This document shows, piece after piece, positions 1 through 8,236 of a stretch of DNA of 64,000 nucleotides. This stretch comes from Chlorobiaceae bacterium (GTDB taxonomy: Bacteria > Bacteroidota > Chlorobiia > Chlorobiales > Chlorobiaceae): positions 1 through 64,000 of the forward strand of contig JAAXWL010000003.1 of the NCBI GenBank assembly GCA_013334975.1. The letters run 5' to 3'. The position numbers and the translations under genes are program-made. A model generated the notes under the pieces. It searched no databases. It had not been told where the DNA came from and worked only from the letters and a program-made list of their open reading frames with translations. The stretch's first letter is position 1. Each line of letters begins with the position of its first letter.

Positions 1-783
1 AGATCGATGCGGGAGCGATCAAGCCGGCTGAACCAGAGATGCCCAGCCTTGTCTGAAAGATAGAGGAAAAGCCGCTTGACCCTTATTGAATGGCATTGTT
101 CAAGGAGTTCCTGAATAACCTTAGGACAAAGCGTCGTCAGCATTTCCATAAGCTGGTAACACTCTACAAGATCGAAGGCTGTCGATGCCAAGTAGAGACA
201 TTCCAGCATAGCCCGTTCAGGTGAAGAAACGAGGATGGAAAACAGCGGTAATGAAACCTTTGGTCAATGCTTGCTGTGGTCCAAGGAAAGAGGTTTTTTC
301 ATGGATGACTGGACGATGCCAGTCATACTTTGTGAACCAGGCAGGTAACGTGGTTCCCGGTGCTGAAAAGAGGAAAACCGGCTCCTTATCAGAACGCACG
401 TAATGCGCAAATCCTTGCAGGGAAAGTGCGGTTCGCGCACCGGCATGGACCGATATATGACCCTGCTGTTGCAGCGTATAAAGGGCTCCTTCCCAGCCTA
501 TGTTTTCACCAGGCCGTTTACTGGCACCGATGCCTACAGGCTCAAGCCACCCGGATTTCCTGTAATATTGCTGGAGATCATGAGAGATTCCCAAACCTTC
601 CAGCCGGGACGCCAGCTCAACCGTACCCGGGATGTGTCGGGTAAGGAGAAGGTTTAATTTTAATGTTCCAGTGGTAGTCACACTACCAAGGTGCTTGTTT
701 TTTAAACATCTCCAATAGTGTTGCATCCAGGTTGGAAGTCGGTGGGACTTCTCGGCTACTTGAATCCCACGATTTGCGGCCAC
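1..783 (-). pseudogene. AbiEi-type antitoxin/regulator gene, frameshifted and cut by window edge
   Basis: The first 188 codons (217-783) encode a protein like the AbiEi antitoxin of type IV toxin-antitoxin systems. A winged-helix-like N-terminus is followed by WLEPVGIGASKRPGE and WEGALYTLQ, the segment typical of AbiEi_3 proteins. The frame stops at 217 after TAVFHPRFFT. The expected continuation is present in another frame directly alongside (reading ILVSSPERAMLECL, then LFLYLSDKAGHLW) and stays open to base 1. A one-base indel near 230-245 therefore breaks the gene, unless it is a sequencing error. AbiEi normally represses its own operon and neutralises the AbiEii nucleotidyltransferase, which would lie off the left edge. 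The family call is from motif memory; the frameshift is visible directly. Confidence 0.7.
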
Positions 784-819
784 GAGTCCTACGTTTTCCT
801 CAAGGTGCCCGGCTGATCA

Positions 820-840
820 GCGGAGGCCTCCGCCTTTTTT
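820..840 (+). terminator. Possible rho-independent terminator
   Basis: A perfect 14-base palindrome (GCGGAGGCCTCCGC, 820-833) is followed by C and six T. The polarity fits a rightward transcript, yet the flanking genes both run leftward, so it may belong to a lost gene. Confidence 0.3.
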
Positions 841-913
841 ATGGCCCTCGATGGTCTGGCCGTAGATGTATCCCCACGCTTCGTTAACGACGATCTCAAG
901 GAAGCCTCACGGC

Positions 914-1288
914 TTACGTGGTTGATGCCAGACCTGAGACCTGACGCTGTTGCGGTATTACGAACCCGTTTCTGTTTCTGGGGCTTACAGATATAATGCC
1001 GGTCTCTATCCCGTAATGGATAGCATCGGCTACTCTCCTTCCGAACTCCGCCAGGCACTTGTCATCGCTTGTATCCTGTAGGTTGTACTGGCCCTTTATC
1101 CAGTCAAGCGTGTCTGGACCAAAGATCGACAAGAACTTTTCCAGAGGCAGCGGGCTCTTCTCGTGTTTCCATTGTGAGACGCTGGACTTGGTTACGCCGA
1201 AAAGCTTGCCAAAATCCTCATCCGTTGCTGCCCCTGATTTCCTGATCAGGTCGCGGACGAATTCCCCTTGCGCAATTATTTTCTCCAT
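914..1288 (-). CDS. Phage CI-like helix-turn-helix repressor
   Basis: 124 aa. The first 65 residues form a helix-turn-helix of the bacteriophage CI repressor type (DEDFGKLFGVTKSSVSQWK at about residues 23-41). The tail has no recognisable LexA-type peptidase, so it is a DNA-binding-only repressor. It is transcribed away from the prophage-like genes that start at 1405, the usual layout of a lysogeny control region. A 9-bp inverted repeat (1312-1340) in the shared promoter is the natural operator. The start at 1288 gives a compact N-terminus; upstream AT-rich DNA supports a promoter there. Family call moderately secure; the phage it served is mostly lost. Confidence 0.7.
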   Translation of the reverse strand: MEKIIAQGEFVRDLIRKSGAATDEDFGKLFGVTKSSVSQWKHEKSPLPLEKFLSIFGPDTLDWIKGQYNLQDTSDDKCLAEFGRRVADAIHYGIETGIISVSPRNRNGFVIPQQRQVSGLASTT

Positions 1289-1311
1289 AGATGTTCATTT
1301 AAATTTTATTT

Positions 1312-1340
1312 TGTTAAATATTGTTTGATAGTATTTAACA
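1312..1340. promoter_or_regulatory. Inverted repeat in divergent promoter, likely repressor operator
   Basis: TGTTAAATA (1312-1320) and its exact reverse complement TATTTAACA (1332-1340) are separated by 11 bases. They lie 24 bp upstream of the CI-like gene start and 65 bp upstream of the rightward gene at 1405. The function is inferred from position. Confidence 0.5.
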
Positions 1341-1404
1341 TTTTCCGTCAAGTTTACAAAGATAGTACACGGAAATTTAAACATCGTTCACTAAAAGATG
1401 ACCA

Positions 1405-1647
1405 ATGAAGACGAAAAAGCCAAGATTGCCGGACGGCACATGGGAAAAAGCCATAAAGGCTTATTCGGTAAGGTTTCCAGAGGAAGGTGAGCTTTCGTTC
1501 ACGACGCTGAATGGTCGATATCACCGGGGATGCCTAAAAATTACCAGCGTCATAATTGATGTGGTGTCTCAAGAAAAAGTACGAAAGGATGTTCAGCGTC
1601 GCGAAACTAAGACACTTCATGAGAAACTGAGGAAGTTGATGTCATGA
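1405..1647 (+). CDS. Hypothetical protein, first gene of phage-like operon
   Basis: 80 aa, basic, not recognised. It is followed with a 4-bp ATGA overlap by the AlpA-like gene, which indicates translational coupling. It contains a short beta-rich middle (GELSFTTLNGRYHRGCLKIT) and a charged helical C-terminus. The position immediately after the repressor/operator suggests an early phage or mobile-element gene. No function can be assigned. Confidence 0.5.
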   Translation: MKTKKPRLPDGTWEKAIKAYSVRFPEEGELSFTTLNGRYHRGCLKITSVIIDVVSQEKVRKDVQRRETKTLHEKLRKLMS

Positions 1648-1856
1648 ACGAGCGACCAAAAGAACTGATGCGGATGCGGCGTGTGCTGGAGATCGTCCCC
1701 GTCTCCAAGACGGTGTGGTATCGGGGAATGCAGATGGGACGATTCCCGAAACCGGCGCCGCTTTCGGAAGGAACCGTGGCCTGGCGCTCTGAAGACGTTT
1801 GGGATGCGTTTGATCGACTGTACAACAAGCAGTCTGCCAAGGAGGCGGTAGCCTGA
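1644..1856 (+). CDS. AlpA-family phage transcriptional regulator
   Basis: 70 aa. The order of motifs is that of AlpA-type winged-helix/MerR-like regulators: LMRMRRVLEIVPVSKTVWYR (binding helix), then GRFPKP, then WRSEDVWDAFDRL. AlpA proteins activate excision or early genes of prophages and satellites. The start overlaps the preceding stop (ATGA), so it sits in one operon with the genes at 1405-2290. Length matches the family (60-75 aa). Confident at family level. Confidence 0.82.
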   Translation: MNERPKELMRMRRVLEIVPVSKTVWYRGMQMGRFPKPAPLSEGTVAWRSEDVWDAFDRLYNKQSAKEAVA

Positions 1857-1871
1857 AAACGGGAGGAAAAA

Positions 1872-2009
1872 ATGAAGGAGATCATCAGGAGCCTCTACCT
1901 GCTGCTGCGGAGGGCAACCAGCCACTACGAGATCGGGATGTCGGAGCGGACGGAGATCGTCTACCGGGACGGAGCGACCTCAATCATCATCAGCGGTGGC
2001 GGGGTATGA
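1872..2009 (+). CDS. Small hypothetical protein
   Basis: 45 aa. It has a good ribosome-binding site (GGAGG at 1861-1865, spacing 6) and an ATGA overlap with the next gene at 2006. It is basic and amphipathic at the N-terminus (KEIIRSLYLLLRRATSHYEI) and ends in GGGV. Real by operon context; no family recognised. Confidence 0.5.
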   Translation: MKEIIRSLYLLLRRATSHYEIGMSERTEIVYRDGATSIIISGGGV

Positions 2010-2290
2010 AACACCTTGCGGGTATCGCGTTACTCATCGGATTCTGTGCGCTCTACGAGCAACAGGTCAACGGGGGTGCGGAATGGCTGCAGTACATCGC
2101 CGGCGGAAGCCTGCTTGTGCTCGCAGCCATTCCTGCTCTTGTGGGTGCGCGATGGCTGCTACATGAGAAGTGCTTGAAGCATCGGAAGGTCAATATCAAC
2201 GAAACGGGAGGCGGTAATGGATATCAGGTTACGGAGGCTTCGTCTCAAGAATTTCAAGGGCGTCAAGAGCTTCATGCTCTATGCCGCTGA
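2006..2290 (+). CDS. Small two-helix membrane protein
   Basis: 94 aa. Two hydrophobic segments, residues about 3-15 and 28-50, flank a short polar loop, followed by a basic tail. This could be a holin-like or cargo membrane protein of the phage remnant, but no signature decides. Its last 25 codons overlap the start of the ATPase gene at 2217, so the native C-terminus may have been replaced by read-in after a rearrangement. Confidence 0.4.
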   Translation: MKHLAGIALLIGFCALYEQQVNGGAEWLQYIAGGSLLVLAAIPALVGARWLLHEKCLKHRKVNINETGGGNGYQVTEASSQEFQGRQELHALCR

Positions 2291-3482
2291 GAGCGATTGG
2301 GTGAGCATTTACGGGCGCAACGGGAGCGGGAAGAGTACGCTGGCCGATGCGCTCTCATGGTTGTTTTTCGGGAAGAATCAGGTCGGCGACACTTCGTTCT
2401 CAGTCAAGACGCTCGATGAGTCGGGTCAGGAGATCCACTATCTCGAACATGAGGTTGAGGCGGTGCTTGAGGTTGATGGAAAGGAGTTGAGCCTGCGGAA
2501 GGTCATGACGGAGAAGTGGGCCAAGAAGCGTGGGAGCCAGAGCCCGGAGTTCGGAGGTCACGAGACCACCTATTTCGTCCATGAGGTTCCGCGGAAGCAG
2601 AAAGAGTATCAGGACGAGGTGGCAGGGCTTGTTCGCGAAGACCTGTTCAGGATGCTTTCAAGCATCACCTATTTCAATTCGATGCGCTGGCAGGACCGGC
2701 GGAAGATTCTTCTTGAGGTGATCGGGTCCATTGAGGATGCCGACGTGATCGCCGCCCATGGTGATCGCTTCATCGAGATCCCCGCGATCATGGATGGGCG
2801 GTCGTACGACGACACGATCAAGATGTTGCGGGGGCGGAGGCCGAAGATTGCCGACGAACTCAACGTGATTCCGGCGCGGGTCGACGAGGCCAAGCGGAGC
2901 ATCCCAGGAGACGGGGCGTGCATGCCTCCGCAGGGGGCAAGCTATTCCGGGCTGACAGCAAGGCTCTCGGGCCTTCAGAACAACAGGGCAGCGGTGTTGG
3001 CCGGCGACACGAGTGAGGTCAGGACGTTGATTGCCGACAAAAAGACGCAAATCGATGAGGCCGCACTAAAGCACCAGCGGGTAGCCGTGCCGTTCGAGAT
3101 CAGGCCAAAGAAGAAGGACGCCGAGCGGGACAGCCGGTGTGATGAGATCGAGGCGTTCCTGGCCATGCCAGACGGGGAACTGAGCTGGCAGGAGTGGCTC
3201 AGGGTGCTTCTTGAGGACTTGTTCGTCATTGACGCTCCCTGCATCTACCCGAGAAAGACGAAGGGAGGCAAGCTCTACGCTCTGGAACTGATCGATGGCG
3301 CGACGGTGGTGAGGAAGATCGACCAGGGTGGCCGCACCCCGATGCCGCCGGATATCGCGTACCAGCAGGTGCTCAAGGGCGTTCCCGGTCCGACCTACAC
3401 CCGCGAGGAGCTGATGTACCGGCCGAGGAACCGCCGCTCGCATCGGGTCTACGGGTTCTCGCCGGTCGAGCAGATCCTATGA
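2217..3482 (+). CDS. Chimera: SMC/RecF-like AAA ATPase fused to N-part of phage portal
   Basis: 421 aa. Residues 1 to about 285 are an SMC/SbcC/RecF-type ATPase head: it starts RLKNFKGVKSF, has a Walker A GRNGSGKS near residues 34-41, then EVEAVLEVDGKELSLRK and a short coiled-coil start. From about residue 290 (base about 3090) the protein becomes a phage portal fragment, with PDGELSWQEWLRVLLEDLFV, YALELIDGAT and RRSHRVYGFSPVEQIL. The missing ATPase half (Walker B, signature) and the missing portal N-terminus show that an in-frame deletion joined replication/recombination and packaging modules. GGAGG at 2205-2209 supports the start. Neither activity is likely to survive. Confidence 0.75.
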   Translation: MDIRLRRLRLKNFKGVKSFMLYAAESDWVSIYGRNGSGKSTLADALSWLFFGKNQVGDTSFSVKTLDESGQEIHYLEHEVEAVLEVDGKELSLRKVMTEKWAKKRGSQSPEFGGHETTYFVHEVPRKQKEYQDEVAGLVREDLFRMLSSITYFNSMRWQDRRKILLEVIGSIEDADVIAAHGDRFIEIPAIMDGRSYDDTIKMLRGRRPKIADELNVIPARVDEAKRSIPGDGACMPPQGASYSGLTARLSGLQNNRAAVLAGDTSEVRTLIADKKTQIDEAALKHQRVAVPFEIRPKKKDAERDSRCDEIEAFLAMPDGELSWQEWLRVLLEDLFVIDAPCIYPRKTKGGKLYALELIDGATVVRKIDQGGRTPMPPDIAYQQVLKGVPGPTYTREELMYRPRNRRSHRVYGFSPVEQIL

Positions 3483-4228
3483 CGGTGAACATCGCCATCA
3501 GGCGGCAGCTCTCGCAGCTCCAGTGGTATACTGAGGGCTCGGTGCCGGACTCGATCATGTCGGTGCCGGAGACCTGGACGATGACGCAGATCCGGGAGTT
3601 TGACGATTGGTGGCAGGAGACGCTGAGCGGAAACACGGCTGCGCGGCGCCAGACCAAGTTCGTGCCGGGAGGAGTCAATCTGGTGAACGCCAAGGAGGGA
3701 CTCCTGAAGGACGAGTATGATGAGTGGTTGGCCAGGGTGATCACTTATGCCTTCTCGATGACGAACTTCCCGTTCGTCAAGCAGATCAACCGGTCGACCT
3801 CGGAGACGGCGGCGGAGCAGGCAATCAATGAAGGCCTTGCGCCGACATTGGGGTGGATCAAGATGCTTGTAGATTCGATCCTGGTGCGGTGGTTCGGGGT
3901 GACCGACCTCCATCTGGTCTGGGTTGACACGAAAGACCCTGACCCGGCACAGCAGGCCGAGGCCCGGCAGAAGCAATCCCAGGCCGACGAGATCGATATC
4001 CGCAGCGGCGTGCTCGATATCAACGAGGCGCGTGTCAACCGCGGGCTCAAGGAACTCACCCCCGAAGAGCTGGAGGAGCGTAAGCCCAAGCCGGTTACGC
4101 CGGTCGAGGAAGGCGATCCTGACGATTCCACACAGCCGAAGGGCGGCAAGCAGGCGGAGAAGCTCGAAAAAAAAAAGGTCGGACTGTCTCACCTATTGAC
4201 CGGGAGCGTGAAGGCGTTTCGGTATTGA
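3479..4228 (+). CDS. Phage portal protein, C-terminal fragment
   Basis: 249 aa. It continues the portal directly: the upstream frame ends SPVEQIL and this one begins MTVNIAIRRQLSQLQWYTEG, so one missing base near 3480 splits a single ancestral gene. The ATGA overlap might still permit re-initiation. The rest has portal-like helices and a charged tail with PEELEERKPKP, and ends just after a run of ten A (4167-4176). Portal proteins form the dodecameric DNA gate of the capsid. Called as a broken portal with good confidence. Confidence 0.7.
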   Translation: MTVNIAIRRQLSQLQWYTEGSVPDSIMSVPETWTMTQIREFDDWWQETLSGNTAARRQTKFVPGGVNLVNAKEGLLKDEYDEWLARVITYAFSMTNFPFVKQINRSTSETAAEQAINEGLAPTLGWIKMLVDSILVRWFGVTDLHLVWVDTKDPDPAQQAEARQKQSQADEIDIRSGVLDINEARVNRGLKELTPEELEERKPKPVTPVEEGDPDDSTQPKGGKQAEKLEKKKVGLSHLLTGSVKAFRY

Positions 4229-4962
4229 AGGGGTCGCTTGAGGCGTTCCTCGTCGACTATCTGGCAAGGAAGGGCAGGGAGGCCGCCAATCAGGTGGTGG
4301 CACTGTACGACCGGATGACGAAGGCTGATGACAGCCGGGCAGCGACGATCATTGCCAGCATTCGTCTCGATTGGGTGGACATTGTGCCAGAGGTCGCCGA
4401 GTACCTCTTGGAGATCAGCAGGGAGGGAGTGCGTGCGGCGGCAGTGCAACTCGAACTCACCGATGCCGGGATAACTGAGCTGGCGTTCACCAGGGCCGAA
4501 GCGTGGGCCCGTCACCGTGCTGCCGAGCTTGTCGGCATGAAGTGGATCGGCAGCGAGTTGGTGGAGAACATGGACCCGCTCTGGTCGATCACGGAGTCGA
4601 CGCGGGACATGATCCGTGCTGATGTAATCAGGGCCCTCGATGAGGGGTGGAGCAACCAGAAGCTCCCCCAGGCCATCAGGGAGAACATCGGGTTCAGCCA
4701 GGGCCGGGCGGAGATGATCGCCAGGACCGAGACGGCGTTTGCGGATGTGCAGGGAAACCGGGCGTTCTATGAAGAGGCTGAGCCGCTGGTCGGACCGATC
4801 ACTTGGATGTGGGTGACGGCGGGCGACGACAAGGTGAGCGACATGTGCCGGATGAACCAGGGCGCGGTCAGGCCGGTAGGTGGGCAGTTTCCGAGCGGTG
4901 CGACCGAGCCGCCGCAGCACCCTCGGTGCCGGTGCGATGTGTTGCCGATTTTGAGAGAGTGA
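4225..4962 (+). CDS. Phage head morphogenesis protein, Mu gpF/SPP1 gp7-like
   Basis: 245 aa from a TTG start. The C-terminal MuF domain is clear: TRAEAW, then ARTETAFADVQGNRAFYEE, then FPSGATEPPQHPRCRCDVLP, whose His/Cys cluster is the family hallmark. These minor head proteins are packaged with the portal and are sometimes fused to it. The frame is open upstream to the A10 run at 4167-4176, where a one-base slip would fuse it to the portal fragment. The 3' end of this gene is repeated at 7690 and 8682. Confidence 0.8.
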   Translation: MKGSLEAFLVDYLARKGREAANQVVALYDRMTKADDSRAATIIASIRLDWVDIVPEVAEYLLEISREGVRAAAVQLELTDAGITELAFTRAEAWARHRAAELVGMKWIGSELVENMDPLWSITESTRDMIRADVIRALDEGWSNQKLPQAIRENIGFSQGRAEMIARTETAFADVQGNRAFYEEAEPLVGPITWMWVTAGDDKVSDMCRMNQGAVRPVGGQFPSGATEPPQHPRCRCDVLPILRE

Positions 4963-4967
4963 GAAAG

Positions 4968-5096
4968 ATGGCGTGGTTTGCTGGAACGCCGGAGTACATG
5001 AACATCATGATCAGGGGTGGCTCGGAAGCACCCCATCACACCTTTTGGCAAAAATCACCATTTTTTACGATATTATACGTCATGCCGTACATGTGA
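4968..5096 (+). CDS. Truncated phage gene fragment after head protein
   Basis: 42 aa, starting MAWFAGTPEYMNI. A related start (RIAWAAGKPEYMG) follows the third copy of the head-protein tail near 8740. It therefore appears to be the 5' end of the gene that normally follows the MuF gene, cut off after about 25 residues. Probably non-functional. Confidence 0.4.
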   Translation: MAWFAGTPEYMNIMIRGGSEAPHHTFWQKSPFFTILYVMPYM

Positions 5097-5243
5097 GACT
5101 TATGAATCACACATGACAGCAAGACCTTCCCGGCACATCATGAGGGTGCAGTTTGCCCTTGCAGTTAGTTTTCTGTAGTAGCAGTACATCTGGACTCTAA
5201 ATCAGAACCTGACCAACCCCATGCACGTGAGTTCAACTATCCC

Positions 5244-7694
5244 ATGACGAACAGCAAGAAAAACCTATCATCAACGGTCAGGCCGCCGGAGGCCACTCAG
5301 GCACATAGTGTTCAACCGATACAGAATCTGATTCTCATCTTGGACCCTGTTGGGACCATTCTTGAGGCCAATGCAGGGTTTGTTTCAAGATTTTGCATGG
5401 CAAGCCGAGAGTGTCAAGGCGCCAATGTCTATGATCTCCTTGGATCTGTCGGCGAGCATGACCTTATGGCTCAGTGGAGAGCAATGGTTGACGAGGTGCT
5501 CCGTTCGGGCAAAGAACTTGCGTTCGAGGAGGATCGGGACACGCGGCGCGTTTGGTATACCGTGAATCCTGTAGGTCCTTGTGACCGTGAGGTTGAGAAA
5601 CTGTTTTTTTGCAAGCAGGATATAACTGTGCTCAACCAAGCTCACAAACAGCTCGATAACGAACTTGCGAAAAACAAAATACGGTTCAGGCAGGCTTTGG
5701 AAGCTGCATCCGCGGGCGTTTGGGAATGGGATACGATTACCGGCGAGAATATCTGGTCGGATGAATTATGGGCATTGCATGGGCTTCAGCGAGGAGATGC
5801 TCCACCGTCCTTCGAACTCTGGGCAAGCAGTATTCATCCTGATGACCGTGAAAGAGTCATCGAAACCGTGATGCGGAGTGCCCAGGCTGAAGTTGATCTG
5901 CATGTGGAATACCGTGTTCGCCACTCTGATGGATCAATTCATTGGCTTATGTCTCGTGGCAAGCCGGAACGAGATGAACGTGGCCACATCGTCCGCTACA
6001 TCGGGACAATCATCGACATCACTGATCGAAAACGATTGGAAGACGACGTGATGCAGAATCAGAGGCGTTGGGACGCTATTTTGAGCCAATGGCGGATTGG
6101 TTTGTGGGAACTTGATTTAAAGGATTATACGGGTATCCATTCTCTTGCAGATGCTCAAATATTCGGGTATGAATCTGCTGAATCGGAATGGTCATTCGAT
6201 ATTTTTTTATCCCATGTTTACCACGAGGATCGGCCGAAACTGGTTGAGTACATCCACAACTCAGTGAAAAATCGAGTCGATTATGCTTTTGAGTGTCGAA
6301 TTGTCCGTAGAGATGGAATGCTGCGATGGATCAGGGCAATGGGAAAGTTCAAGAAAGACGAATCAGGTGATGCTATATCCGTGATGGGTGTGGTAGAGGA
6401 TATCACTGAGCGCAAGGAGGCCGAACTTGAACGTCAAGGCCTGGAAGAACAACTCCATCAGTCTCAGAAGATGGAAGTGCTCGGGCAACTTGCCGGCGGC
6501 ATTGCCCACGACTTCAACAACGTACTTGCGGCGATTCAGGGCAACACCGAACTCATCATCAACGCAACCCCTGAGACGAACCCCATACAACAGAACCTGA
6601 CCAGCATCAGTCACGCCATCCAACGCTCGGCGGAAATGGTCAAGCAATTGCTCACCTTCGCCCGAAAGCAACCAATCCAGCCAAAATCGATTGAACTGGA
6701 TCTCGAACTTGAGCGGATGCGTCTGATCCTTCGCAAACTGATCAGGGAAAACATCTCTCTGCGATGGCAGTTGAATTGCCCCGAAACCGTCGTCAAACTC
6801 GACCCTGCAAATTTTATCCAGATCGTCACCAACCTCATCATTAACGCAGGTGATGCCATCGATGGACAGGGGAGCATCACGCTCGACACCAGCATCGTCA
6901 CGACCGAATCCTGCAAGGAACTCAAACGGTTTGGCGGTAATGCTGCAGGCGACTATGTCAGGATAAGGATTGCCGATACGGGATCAGGAATTTCCGACCA
7001 TGCGCTTCCGCATATCTTCGAACCGTTTTTCACCACGAAGGGGATTGGCCAAGGAACCGGACTGGGCTTGTCGATGGTCTTCGGATCGGTCAAGCAGCAC
7101 CAGGGATATATCACCTGTGAAACCGAATTGGGCAAGGGTACGACGTTCAATCTCTTTTTCCCGGTCGTTCAGGAATCCGTCGGTGCCGGCGATACGTCAA
7201 CACCGGAAACCAGGCCTGTCGCACCAGACAAGCGAGCTGTGCTCATTGTCGAGGACGAACCCGAAATATTGAAGATCATTTGTTTAATGCTTGAAAATGC
7301 TGGGTTCAAAGTGTTTTCAGCAGAAAACGGAGAAGATGCGATCGTACTTGCCCGTCAGCATGCACAAGAGATCACCCTAACCGTTTCCGACGTCATCCTG
7401 CCTGGCATGAACGGCGTGGCAATGAGCACAGAACTGCAGCAACTGAACCCGATGATGAAGTTCCTGTTCATTTCTGGATACAGTGCCGATACGTTGGGTT
7501 CATACGGAAGGTTACGAGATGATGTCAATTTCATCTCGAAACCGTTTTCACTCATCAACTTCCTCAATATGGTTCAGACCGTATTGAAGACCCCCGCGCA
7601 GCAACCTCCGTACCGGACGAACTACGGCAGTTTGCCCACGCAAGCCGGAGAATCGAGGCCTCGTTTTGGCGGCGCTGAAGTTGGTTGGAGATGA
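5244..7694 (+). CDS. Hybrid sensor histidine kinase with three PAS domains and receiver
   Basis: 816 aa, no membrane segment, so cytosolic. In order: PAS domains at about 25-125, 155-265 and 285-395 (each of the last two ends in an ITDRKR/ITERKE-type PAC exit), H-box with phospho-acceptor His near 422 (GGIAHDFNNVLA), N-box NLIINAGDAID, G-boxes DTGSGIS and GTGLGLSM, then a receiver with the phospho-accepting Asp near 716 (VSDVILPGMNG) and a late Lys in ISKPF. It is an intact hybrid kinase of the type with an FNN-containing H-box. No partner regulator lies nearby. It sits between two copies of the head-protein tail, so it looks like inserted cargo; its last codons overlap the second copy. Confidence 0.88.
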   Translation: MTNSKKNLSSTVRPPEATQAHSVQPIQNLILILDPVGTILEANAGFVSRFCMASRECQGANVYDLLGSVGEHDLMAQWRAMVDEVLRSGKELAFEEDRDTRRVWYTVNPVGPCDREVEKLFFCKQDITVLNQAHKQLDNELAKNKIRFRQALEAASAGVWEWDTITGENIWSDELWALHGLQRGDAPPSFELWASSIHPDDRERVIETVMRSAQAEVDLHVEYRVRHSDGSIHWLMSRGKPERDERGHIVRYIGTIIDITDRKRLEDDVMQNQRRWDAILSQWRIGLWELDLKDYTGIHSLADAQIFGYESAESEWSFDIFLSHVYHEDRPKLVEYIHNSVKNRVDYAFECRIVRRDGMLRWIRAMGKFKKDESGDAISVMGVVEDITERKEAELERQGLEEQLHQSQKMEVLGQLAGGIAHDFNNVLAAIQGNTELIINATPETNPIQQNLTSISHAIQRSAEMVKQLLTFARKQPIQPKSIELDLELERMRLILRKLIRENISLRWQLNCPETVVKLDPANFIQIVTNLIINAGDAIDGQGSITLDTSIVTTESCKELKRFGGNAAGDYVRIRIADTGSGISDHALPHIFEPFFTTKGIGQGTGLGLSMVFGSVKQHQGYITCETELGKGTTFNLFFPVVQESVGAGDTSTPETRPVAPDKRAVLIVEDEPEILKIICLMLENAGFKVFSAENGEDAIVLARQHAQEITLTVSDVILPGMNGVAMSTELQQLNPMMKFLFISGYSADTLGSYGRLRDDVNFISKPFSLINFLNMVQTVLKTPAQQPPYRTNYGSLPTQAGESRPRFGGAEVGWR

Positions 7695-7785
7695 ATTCCC
7701 CAGTGGGGCGACCGAACCGCCGCAGCATCCTCGGTGCCGGTGCGATGTTCTGCCGATTGTTGCGACCGAGGCCGAGTCCGATTGA
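7690..7785 (+). repeat. Second copy of MuF head-protein 3' end (scar)
   Basis: Translating from 7690 gives EFPSGATEPPQHPRCRCDVL and a short different tail to a stop at 7783-7785. It is near identical in protein to the end of the gene at 4225-4962. There is no upstream coding part: the kinase reading frame runs into it. It is a leftover of another head-protein copy. Confidence 0.7.
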
Positions 7786-7817
7786 CTAACCGCGTGACAT
7801 GACAATGTTGCTTAATA

Positions 7818-7848
7818 ATGAAAAACCCTCGTGGTTCAGGCGAGGGTT
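7818..7848 (-). terminator. Terminator of HigBA-like operon 1
   Basis: AACCCTCG (7824-7831) pairs with CGAGGGTT (7841-7848). On the minus strand a run of T follows the stem, giving a rho-independent terminator for the leftward toxin-antitoxin operon. The same stem recurs at 11470-11496 beside the paralogous operon. Confidence 0.65.
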
Positions 7849-7912
7849 GTGAATGCGCATTTCCGAAACATCCTCTCCTGCCGGCTCACAACATGAGGGT
7901 TCTGCATGTTAT

Positions 7913-8236
7913 TCAGGCCTCAGCGGCCTTCTTCGGTTCAAGTTTAATGATCAGGTCACACCCAACGGCTTCAGCATATTTCCTGAGCGTGGTTATGGAC
8001 GGAATGTGTTTGCCACACGCTTCAAGCCGTGAAATGGCGCTTTTGGTCGTGCCGATCTTGATGGCAACCGCTTCCTGTGTCATGCCGGACATCTTGCGTG
8101 CTGCCAGTAACTCTCTGATCAAGGTGTACTTCGGTTCAAGGGCATCATAGCCTTCCTTGAACTCCTTGCTTTCCATAGCGTTACGCAGGAATTCCTGATG
8201 GTCGTGCTTTATGGGCTGATAGGTAAGGTCATCCAT
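7913..8236 (-). CDS. HigA-like antitoxin (XRE family)
   Basis: 107 aa. The central-to-C-terminal XRE helix-turn-helix reads MTQEAVAIKIGTTKSAISRL (about residues 52-71), followed by SITTLRKYAEAVG. The N-terminal 45 residues would bind the toxin. It is the second gene of the operon, overlapping the toxin gene by 8 bp, the toxin-first order of HigBA. It is closely related along its length to the protein at 11513-11839. It likely represses its own promoter upstream of 8555. Confidence 0.82.
   Translation of the reverse strand: MDDLTYQPIKHDHQEFLRNAMESKEFKEGYDALEPKYTLIRELLAARKMSGMTQEAVAIKIGTTKSAISRLEACGKHIPSITTLRKYAEAVGCDLIIKLEPKKAAEA

Noticed and set aside
4189-4920. Minus-strand frame of 243 codons opposite the head protein
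   Set aside because: Shadow of the MuF gene; basic, Arg/His-rich translation without domain content.
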